Assembly (NCBI GenBank): GCA_051453625.1 | Contig: JBOZIK010000001.1 | Coordinates: forward strand, 120,912,227-120,976,226 | Reading direction: 5' to 3' | From: Welwitschia mirabilis | Lineage: Eukaryota; Gnetophyta; Gnetopsida; Welwitschiales | DNA: 64,000 nucleotides | Part shown: positions 56,901-64,000 of the stretch, one piece after another | Layout: every line of letters begins with the position of its first letter | Numbering within the stretch: the first letter of the stretch is position 1 | Position numbers and translations under genes: made by a program | Notes under the pieces: generated by a model | What the model saw: the letters and a program-made list of their open reading frames with translations, nothing else | Database searches by the model: none | What the model was told of the DNA's origin: nothing

Positions 56901-57722
56901 ATTTATTAATGGATTATGCTAGAAATACTTTACTAGGAATGGTTTATTTTTGTTTCCTCCTAATCAGGTCTTTTCACAACTTAGAATACTTAGGGTTCTC
57001 TTGCAAAAGTTTCCAAAGTGGTAAATTGATACTCACATTTTGCATTAAGGATTTAACATGTTCATCAAAGTTAGGATTTGTGTTTAATCCATTAAGCCAA
57101 GGGGTAGTAGGTTTATTGTGAAAAGAATTTATTTTTAAACTTAAAGGAGAAGGAAAAGGATGATTTTCTAAAAATTTCTATATCCCCTTCTCTATTAATT
57201 TTGTCACTTTGAGATGTTAAAGCCTTATGGGTAGAAGTGTTATCTCATTTTCATTTCTTATCACCACCTTATAATATTTCTTAACTATATTTAGGTTTAT
57301 TAAAGGTTGAGTAGTTAGTGATCCTTGTAGTCTTTGATTAGCAAGCATGGTTTATTACAAAATACTTACAATATTTTTAATGTTGGAATTTGTTCTTTTT
57401 TGTGTTTTTCTCAACTCATCAATGGAATTTCTAAGTGGATTACCTTAGTTTTATGAGTTGGATGAGCTAGCTTGATTATTTAAGTTATTTGATTAGAAAT
57501 TCATATTTTTAAATTCATTTTTAAATGGTTAGAAGTTTGGATGATTTGTTTAAAAATTTTTAAAGTTGAGTTGTCCACTTATCCTAGGTTGAAAATTGTT
57601 ATGATTTTGGATTTGATTTTGGTTTTGGTTTTGATCAAAATTTAAGGACCTTTGGTTGAAGACACATACTTCTTCATAAATTCTTTCTTTGTATGGTGGA
57701 AATAAAGGGTATTCTTTTACCA
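56901..57722 (-). pseudogene. Athila-like Gag C-terminal part, element C (cut)
   Basis: The Asn/Gln-rich tail 'FNQRSLNFDQNQNQN' (about 57595-57665) and the start of the knuckle region are readable ('YKERIYEEVC'). The homology ends abruptly at about 57722 before the knuckle cysteines, where LINE-type sequence begins. A plus-strand open frame at 56768-57121 is the complement of the Gag/protease junction, not a gene. Confidence 0.65.
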
Positions 57723-58089
57723 TTAAGAAACATCTAGGGTAGTTTTGTAAATAGAAATTATGAATGATGCTGCAAATGAAGTTCTACCCTGATGGTAAAT
57801 GCAAATGAAATCTCTGGGTTCCTAAATGGCATTTAGCAATAGAAACAGTGTCTTTCCTGCATCTATGATTATGAAGTTAATGACTCATAGCCCCCTATTT
57901 CATTGTGCTAACCTATAAAGCATTCTATCTTAAATGCTTTATGTACTCTATATGTTGCTCCCCTAGATAACTTTACTACACTAGTTAGAGGTGTGTGTTT
58001 TTCTTTTGTTAACACACAAATACAAGAATAGTCATAGCTACCCTACTTCTCAGGCCCTCTCCTAGAGACTTTTGTGTGCTTGTTCATAA

Positions 58090-58930
58090 CATCTAGTTTC
58101 TCTTGTTTTATTTCTCTACTTTTAGTTCCCCTACTTTCCTTAATGGCCCTCCTAAATGCCCAGACTAGAAATGAAATGGGAAAACCTTCATGGACTAACA
58201 TTATCTCTAGTAATAGAAGCAAAGAAAAAGGAATGTCACTAAAGTTTATGTCTAATTAATATCCAAACAATGAGTTTATTCAAATTGAAATTGATGAATG
58301 GAAGGAGGGTAATTCAATGTAGAAGCAATTCCTAATAAGATATGTCTTTGGACTCAATCCTAGTTCCATTCAAATGGAAATCTTTGCCAATTCTTGATGG
58401 ATAAAGTCTAGTTTATTGGAAGTCATAAATTATGATAGAGAAGTGTTCATTTATAGGTTAAACTCACCTAAAAACATGAATAAGATGCTGGAGGAGGGAT
58501 CATGACCTTTTAACAATAGACCATTAATCCTACAACCATGGATTCCTGATCTAGATTTTGGTGTGAAGAAGATTTATTGCTTTTCATTATGGGTTAAATT
58601 CCCATACTTATGGCCAAATTTGAGATGTGAGTCTACACTCAGAAAAATTGCAAGTGCATAGGAAAGCCAATATGCACTGATGCTATCACTTCCTACAGGG
58701 GGAGGATAGCCTATGCTCAGGTATGCATTAAAGTATTCACTAATGTAGAAATCTTTAAAGAAATAAAACTAAGAAGCCCAGATGATAGAAAATTTAGCTA
58801 AGGGATAAAGTATAAGTGGACTCCTCCTAAGTGCACACAGTGTAAAATTTTGAGGCATGCAACCAATGAATGTGATAAGGGGACCATTTAAAAATGGATT
58901 CCAAAGCCTACTGAACTAATAGACTCCTTC
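58090..58930 (+). pseudogene. LINE ORF1, DUF4283 plus CCHC knuckle
   Basis: Plus-strand frames give 'SLKFMSN', 'KQFLIRYVFGLNPS' (about 58318-58365), 'EEGS.PFNNRPLILQPWIPD' (about 58490-58550) and 'SLWVKFPYLWPN.RCESTLRKIASA' (about 58585-58660). Then come 'YKWTPPKC' and the knuckle 'CTQCKILRHATNEC' at about 58838-58875 (CX2CX4HX4C, complete). This is the DUF4283 and zinc-knuckle layout of plant L1 ORF1 proteins, which bind element RNA. Stops at 58258 and several later points make it a pseudogene. Confidence 0.7.
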
Positions 58931-59129
58931 AGAGAATATAGGATTAAGTCCTTTAAACTCAAAAGAGAAACCATGTCATCTATCATTAGGGATGATTATG
59001 ATTCTAGAGCAGATAAGGAGGCTCCACCTAAAAGGAGTACTCTATAAGGTTTTAATAATGAAATATGTATGAGAATTAAGCAAAAATATGGCCGTCATTC
59101 ATCACAGTCATGTTAAGAAGCTAACCTTT

Positions 59130-59460
59130 ACATGCAGATGTCCCCACTCAAAATAGGGCAGATGTTCCATCTAATTATGGGTAAAATGTATTTGTGATAA
59201 GTCTTAGGCCTAGATGTTCCTATTTAAATAGGGTGAAAATTCCCTCTTCTTGTAAGAAACATGATTGATAGTTCTCAGGTGCATACATCCCCAATCCAAA
59301 TAGCCCAGATGTTCCCCCTTTATTTTGCTTTTTCCTAGTCTACATCTATGAAAGGTGTGGACATCCACTCCTTTACAAAGAAAATGTCCTCACACTCCTA
59401 GTAGTGTAATGTCTGTACTACTTTAAGGGTGGATGTCCATCTCCTGAAAGTAAGAACACC
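59130..59460 (+). repeat. Degenerate short repeat around GATGTTCC
   Basis: The string AGATGTYCC recurs near 59137, 59160, 59213 and 59308, and as ACATCCCC-, GTGGACATCC- and GTGGATGTCC-like variants, each followed by 10-15 bases and often AAATAGGG. Spacing is irregular (25-60 bp). It may encode a former repetitive ORF1 tail. Confidence 0.4.
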
Positions 59461-59500
59461 CTCAATTCTAAAGGCAAACATCTTCCCTTTAAACCATTGG

Positions 59501-59879
59501 AAAAATGGTCTTCTTTAGGTGAAAGCTTGATGATTTTCAATAGCTATTATTTTGTAGCACATCATTCAATCATTTTAGAAATATGAATTTGATTGGAATA
59601 TTAGATTATTATGTCTTGGAATTATCATTTATTATTTCCTTTTAATATCTATTTTCCCCTTCTCTTTAAAATGGGTAAAACCTACTTTGTTAGGATTACT
59701 GGAATACACATGCATATATTCTTCTATAAAGTAAACTCAAACAAATATTTAGTGATCTATTTATGATTGGTGATATTATCTTGTATAATCATTTGGATTA
59801 GATCCTACTTTGTTACATTTGTGCTTTATGCACAACTCATTTTCTTCTCTTTCTTGTGGTTGAGTCTGAGCCTTTGAAA
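59501..59879. other. Stretch between LINE and Sirevirus-like copia
   Basis: AT-rich. It probably contains the start of the copia 5' LTR, but no TG end is certain. Confidence 0.3.
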
Positions 59880-59910
59880 AACTCCAAGTATGAGAGTTTG
59901 ATGATAAGCC

Positions 59911-59978
59911 TAGAAAATCATCACTATTATTTAAGAGGTTTATGATAAGCCTAGAAAATCATCACTATTATACAAAGG
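59911..59978 (+). repeat. Two-copy direct repeat in the LTR
   Basis: The string GATAAGCCTAGAAAATCATC with ACTATTAT occurs twice about 30 bp apart (59913 and 59943). A third partial copy, GATCAGCTAGAAAATCATTA, follows near 59984. Confidence 0.8.
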
Positions 59979-60232
59979 GTTGATGATCAGCTAGAAAATC
60001 ATTAGTTCAAGAGTGATAGAGGAAGTAAGAAAGAGAACATCCTATCTCTCCTTAAAGAGTGAAGTAGGAAAATTGTTGAATCACTATAAATCTTATGAGC
60101 TGATTATTTTTCTATTTTGCTATTTCTCTCAGATATAGTTTTCATTTGCAAAGATGATTAATTTAATTTAGGAATAGGTTTTAGATTTAAAATTTATCGT
60201 TATTCTTATTCATCCACTCTAGGAATTTTAAT

Positions 60233-60244
60233 TGGTATTAGATC
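60233..60244 (+). other. Primer-binding site, initiator tRNA-Met type
   Basis: TGGTATTAGATC matches TGGTATCAGAGC at 10 of 12 bases and lies 30 bp before the gag start codon. Confidence 0.65.
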
Positions 60245-60273
60245 AAGATTACTCTTGATAGATCTTCACCACT

Positions 60274-61173
60274 TTGAGTGATCAAATGAGACCTATCATT
60301 AATGAAGGCCATTCAATCTCAAGGCCAAATTATTTTAATGGGTCAAACTATTCTTTTTGGAAAACTAAAATAAAAATTTTTCTGAAATTTATTGATTTAA
60401 ATATCTGGGATAGTGTTGTGTGTGGTTACTTTGAATCCACTATTTCATTAGCAGGTTAGTCTAATGAATAGAAGGAGGAAGTAAGACTCAATGCGAAAGC
60501 AATAAATTCCCTCAGTTCAGAGGAGTATAGTTAAGTAGTTCAGTGTTCCTCTATAAAGGAAATCTAGGATACCCTCGAGATCACTCATAAAGATACCAGT
60601 ATTATGAAAAATTCTAAGTTGCAAGTCTTAAGAACTTAATTTGAAAACATTATAATGGAATAATAGGAATCTATCACTGAATATACAACCAAGGACATGG
60701 ACATTATGCATACAATATAGGTTCTTGGAGAAAAGATTCTAGAATAAATAATTGTAAATAGAATCTTGAGAAACTTGCCCAAGCATTTCAAACCTAAGAT
60801 TACTATGATTAAAGAAAGCAAAAATCTAGATACCATGAGTTTAAAGGGGCTCAAGGGATCATCGATTGTGTATGAAGCTATCATTTTGAATGATAAGGGA
60901 CCTAAGACAAAGAATATTGCCTTGAAATGTTCAAGTGAATACAATGATGATTCTAGTAATGAAGAAGATGATGAGGATTTAGTTCTTTTGGCCAAAAATT
61001 TTAGAAGATTTCTAAGAAAAGAAAAAGACTTTAATAGATCAAGATTTGATACTAATAAGAATCAAATTAAGAAGAAAGTATCTTTTAAGAACTTTAGTAG
61101 AAACAAGAAATCTTTACAATGCTTTGAGTGCAAGGGATTTGGACATATAGCAGCAGAACGTGATAATACTTGA
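60274..61173 (+). pseudogene. Sirevirus-like Gag
   Basis: The frame opens with ATG at 60274 and 'GHSISRPNYFNGSNYSFW', the usual Gag start, but stops at 60457. The UBN2 part continues in broken frames ('VRLNAKAINSLSSEEYS' near 60481-60530, 'ITEYTTKDMDIMHTI' near 60675-60717). A 135-codon open piece at 60766-61173 covers 'NLPKHFKPKITMIKESKNLD' to the knuckle 'CFECKGFGHIAAER', where the last Cys of CX2CX4HX4C is Arg. Gag forms the particle and binds RNA. The minus-strand frame opposite is not a gene. Confidence 0.8.
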
Positions 61174-61800
61174 AAAGCCAAAATTAAAGGGAGGATAGCT
61201 CTCAAATTCACTTGAGATTATGAGAAGTAATCTAATTCAAAGACATTTCAAAATGAAGAAGAGGAGTGCAGTTTTCTAGCTATTAGTGATAAGTATGCCT
61301 TCATATCAACTACCAAGGATGAATATGCAATCTCTAATGAGAATGAGGTAATATCTAAAAATTCTAAAAATATTTACAAAGCTCATGAATAATTATATTT
61401 TCATTATGATGTTTTACCTTGTAAAAATAGGGATTTAAGATTTGAATTATTGTCTCTACAGACTAAACTTGACTTAGCTAACAAAGATTTAGATAAGGCC
61501 ACTGAAAGTCTTATATGTGCAAATAAAGCTATTTCTCTATTATTAAGGGAGTTAGAGGATGCAAGAAAACTCAGTGCTACTACCTCATATCATTCCAATA
61601 AAGTAAAATATAATTACAAGAGGTATGCTAAGTCTAATAGTTTAAATTCTTTCCATATTTAATATTTATATTATGGAGGCCTATGACATGTTAGATTTTC
61701 TTATCCCATCAGAAAGAAATTTTTTTTTTCCATTATACAAGTGATAGGTTTTTGCAGAAACCAAAAGCAATGAATAATTAGCCTTTCATCAAGCAAAGAT
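61174..61800 (+). pseudogene. Sirevirus-like Gag-Pol linker with coiled coil
   Basis: A 70-codon open piece at 61450-61662 is heptad-rich ('LQTKLDLANKDLDKATESLI', 'ISLLLRELEDARK'), as expected for the coiled-coil region that distinguishes Sirevirus Gags. Acidic sequence before it (61255-61390) carries stops. Confidence 0.6.
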
Positions 61801-62000
61801 GAATTAAAAAGAAATCTGTCAAAGGGTTTCTTGCTTAGACTACTCTTAAAACAAAGGAGCATCCTACATGCTACTTGAACAGTGACTATTCAAGACGTAT
61901 GATAGGATATAGAAGAAGGTTTCAGACACTTGTCAACTATGATGGAGAAGAGGTTTCCTTTGGTGATAATTGAAAATTATCCATCAAGAGAAAAGGTATA
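61801..62000 (+). pseudogene. Sirevirus-like aspartic protease
   Basis: The active-site region reads 'CYLNSDYSRRMIGYRRRFQT' then 'LVNYDGEEVSFGDN'. The family pattern is W.LDSGCSRHMTGD...F..L....GG.V.FGDN. Catalytic D-S-G is N-S-D at 61878-61886, and both changes are G-to-A. The downstream strand is intact. Confidence 0.7.
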
Positions 62001-62372
62001 ATTTGTGAATATAATCTTCCAAAAATTGATGATGCTTTGTATGTAGAGGGCCTTAAGCATAATCTATTAAGTATTACTAAAATGTGTGATAAAGGGTATA
62101 CAGTTATTTTTGACAAAAATAAATGTGTGGTAAAGACTGTGTCTAGCAATAAGGAACTTTTAATTGCCCATTATATAGAAAAATTGTATTCTATTAGAGG
62201 CAAATCTAATGATAAACAGTTATGTAATTTTACTCAAAAGAGTTAAGAACATCTATGACATAAAAAAATAGGTCATTCAAATGTTTCAAACTTAGAGATC
62301 ATCTCTTAACAAGAGTTGGTTAGAGTCTTATCCAAACTTAGCTTTTCAAATTCTATCTTGTGTGAACATTAT
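62001..62372 (+). pseudogene. Protease end and integrase zinc-binding domain
   Basis: The open piece at 62037-62246 reads 'VEGLKHNLLSITKMCDKGYT' and 'VIFDKNKCVV', the typical block between protease and integrase. The integrase zinc-binding start 'HKKIGHSNVSN' follows near 62259-62292, and 'ILCEHY' near 62355-62372, where the second Cys of C-x2-C is Tyr. Confidence 0.75.
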
Positions 62373-62935
62373 TAAGTAGACAAAATCATGGAGGTAAGTT
62401 TGAAAATGAGAATTTTATTAATTTCTATCATAACTATGGAATATTTCATTAGTTTTCAGCTCCTAGAACACCACAACAAAATGGAGTGATAGAAAGTAAG
62501 AATAGGGTATTAATAGAAATGGCAAGAACAATTCTAGGAGAACATAATCTTCCAAGATGGTTTTGGGTTAGGGCTATAAATACTACTTGCTACATATCTA
62601 ATAGGATCTTTCTAAGGAATGGTACTCAAAGCACCACTTATAAACTATGAAATGATGAGAATCCAATGGTAAAGTAGTTTAGAGTCTTTAGTAGTAAATG
62701 TATTATTTTGAATGAAACAAATTCAGCTAAATTCTATTCTAAAGGTGTGCATGGTATTTTTATTAGATACTCTTTAAAAAGCAAAGCCTATAAAGTTTTT
62801 AAGTATGATATAAATAAAGTTGAAGAATCTATTTATGTCAAAATTTTAGGGATTGATAATGACAGCAAGAGAATCAGAGATGATAAGGATGAGTTAATAT
62901 CCTCTTCTAATAAAAGTACTCAAAGTGATTAGTAA
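62373..62935 (+). pseudogene. Sirevirus-like integrase with core deletion
   Basis: Right after the zinc-binding part the sequence jumps to 'RQNHGGKFENENFINFYHN' (62378-62434). The intervening 80-90 residues, with the first catalytic Asp, are gone. The second catalytic Asp of the RSDHGGEF block is Asn (62384-62386). The Glu is kept in 'SAPRTPQQNGVIESKNR' (about 62458-62508). The C-terminal part is open at 62708-62932 ('FYSKGVHGIFIRYSLKSKAY'). Confidence 0.8.
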
Positions 62936-63110
62936 AATATTACTAGCAAAGCTAATGAGGAAGAGATTGATGATACGCTTAATCCTACTTCTTCATGAAA
63001 ATGCTCTTCTCTTCCCCTCAGAATAAGAAGAGATCACCTAACTAATAGAATCATTGGGAATCTAGATTCAAGAATAAGAATAGATGAGGTATAAATAATA
63101 TTTATGCTTG
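62936..63110 (+). other. Linker between integrase and RT
   Basis: Degenerate linker with 'EEEIDDTLNPTSS'-like acidic sequence and basic residues near 63030-63060. No motif. Confidence 0.4.
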
Positions 63111-64000
63111 TTTTTGTTTTGTATCTCACATTGAGCCTAGAAATATAGTTGAAGTAGAGAAACATAAGGAATGGTTGGAAGCCATGCAAAAGAAACTTCT
63201 TAAGTTTAAAAGAAATGGAGTATGGGACTTAGTGCAAGATCACAAGGTAAATACATTATTGGTATAAAATGAATTTATAAAAATAAATTAAATGAATCAG
63301 GCACAATAGTTCAGAACAAATCTAGATTGGTAGCACAAGGTTATATTCAGAAGAAGGCGTGGACTATAGTGAGACCTATGATCTGGTAGCTATGCTTGAA
63401 TCTATCATATTAATATTAATTTATGTATGCTATGAACATTAAAATTTTTCAAATGGACATAAAGAGTGCTTTTTTGAATGGTTATATTAAAGAAGAAATT
63501 TATGTTAAGAAATAACTAGGGTTCATTGATTCTAATAATCCAAATCATGTGTTCAAGTTCAAAAAGACCCTATATGGTCTCAATAAATCTCTTAGAGCCT
63601 AGTATGAAAGATTATCAAATTTCTTATTAGAAAATAGTTTTAAAAGTGGTAATGTTGATCCCACTTTATTTATTAAAAGAACTAATAAAGATACTCTTAT
63701 TATGTAAATATATGTTTATGACATAGTTTTTGGGGCTACCAATGAAAAACTAACACTTGAATTTTCTAAGGTTATGCAAAGGAAATTCAAAATGAGTATG
63801 CTTAAAGAACTCAATTTTTTCTTAGGTTTGCAAATTTAAAAACTCAGGAATGGCACTTTTCTTAGTCAATCAAAGTATGTTAAAGAGCTTATAAATAAGT
63901 ACAAACTCGATCAAGCAAAAGAGGTTTGCACTCCCATGTCCACATCTATAAAAATCAACAAGGATGAATTAGGTAAACTTGTAAATCAAAATATGTATCA
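63111..64000 (+). pseudogene. Sirevirus-like reverse transcriptase, cut by window edge
   Basis: Blocks in order are 'FVSHIEPRNIVEVEKHKEWL' (about 63118-63178), 'EAMQKKLLKFKRNGVWDLV' (about 63179-63235), 'RLVAQGY.QKK' near 63328-63355, 'FKWT'/'SAFLNGYIKEEIYV' near 63440-63510, 'KKTLYGLNKS' near 63564-63600, 'YERLSNFLLEN' near 63603-63636 and 'NVDPTLFIKRTNKDTLIM' near 63652-63705. The catalytic YVDD reads Y-V-Y-D at 63711-63722. 'FGATNEKLTLEFSKVMQRKF' follows. RNase H would lie beyond 64000. Confidence 0.85.

Larger units (their letters stand above)
45976..57722 (-). mobile_element. Athila-like element C with inverted integrase block
   Basis: On the minus strand the element runs from a truncated gag (57722) through protease, RT and RNase H to 54620, then from integrase C-terminus (51815) through the conserved block and the third reading frame to the 3' LTR C. 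Between 51816 and 54620 the sequence is in the opposite orientation and contains RNase H end and integrase twice, with a 100-N gap. The 5' LTR and gag N-terminus are missing; LINE sequence starts at 57723. Confidence 0.75.
57723..59500 (+). mobile_element. LINE (L1-type) fragment with ORF1 only
   Basis: A non-LTR fragment on the plus strand: an untranslated start (57723-58090), a DUF4283-type ORF1 (58090-58930) and a tail with short repeats (59130-59460). No ORF2 endonuclease or reverse transcriptase is found. It replaces the missing gag half and 5' LTR of element C. Confidence 0.6.
59880..64000 (+). mobile_element. Sirevirus-like Ty1/copia element, right edge cut
   Basis: The plus strand carries an LTR end, an initiator tRNA-Met primer site, gag with a knuckle and a coiled-coil region, protease, integrase with an internal deletion, and RT running off the edge. 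The Gag start 'SISRPNYFNGSNYSFWKTK' and the RT block 'FGATNEKL..EFSKVMQ.KF.MSML' are typical of the Sirevirus lineage. Several catalytic residues are altered. Confidence 0.8.

Noticed and set aside
60636-60995. 119-codon minus-strand frame
   Set aside because: It is the complement of the Sirevirus-like Gag, which has clear family motifs on the plus strand.

Overview
The window is AT-rich nuclear DNA of a land plant. It carries one recognisable host gene piece, the last exon of a ZNF511-type C2H2 zinc-finger gene at 1355-1726. Almost all the rest is old LTR-retrotransposon sequence. The plant assignment rests on the plant-type lineages present (Athila-like Ty3/gypsy, Sirevirus-like Ty1/copia, a DUF4283-type LINE) and on priming sites complementary to plant tRNA-Asp and initiator tRNA-Met. 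I cannot name the species. Every transposon gene is broken by stops and frameshifts, and many changes are C-to-T or G-to-A, as expected for long-methylated silent DNA.

Layout. 1-842: 5' end of a minus-strand Ty1/copia element (LTR, primer site, gag) leaving the left edge. 1355-1726: host exon. 3247-3640: orphan plus-strand Ty3/gypsy reverse transcriptase. 4970-6530: internally deleted minus-strand copia. 7885-17445: minus-strand Athila-like element A. 17567-20100: degenerate plus-strand remnant, probably Tat-like. 20480-24060: unrecognised AT-rich sequence. 24080-25560: about nine copies of a ~150-bp tandem repeat. 25868 to about 26960: Sirevirus-like LTR with a scattered GTCGCCCG-type motif. 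27160-31383: plus-strand chromovirus-like Ty3/gypsy element in normal gag-PR-RT-RH-INT order. 31384-32454: Athila-like LTR (B). 32515-43274: Athila-like element DE with LTRs at both ends. 43275-45975: internally deleted Athila-like unit. 45976-57722: Athila-like element C with an inverted integrase block. 57723-59500: LINE ORF1. 59880-64000: plus-strand Sirevirus-like copia leaving the right edge.

The three Athila-like copies share one plan on the minus strand: LTR, tRNA-Asp-type primer site, leader, gag with one zinc knuckle, protease, RT with an FMDD motif, RNase H, integrase, a conserved non-coding block, sometimes a third reading frame in the env position, then the 3' LTR. From 32.5 to 57.7 kb they are chained LTR-internal-LTR-internal-LTR, sharing LTRs. 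The most interesting signals are the third reading frame, conserved at protein level between two copies although neither is intact, and a nested palindrome (GTCATCC ... TCATCTAGATGA ... GGATGAC) that recurs in LTRs, leaders and 3' regions of this family.

Nine runs of N interrupt the window. Two 100-N gaps are flanked by the same sequence on both sides, and two others lie at rearrangements of the Athila-like elements, so part of the odd structure may come from assembly.
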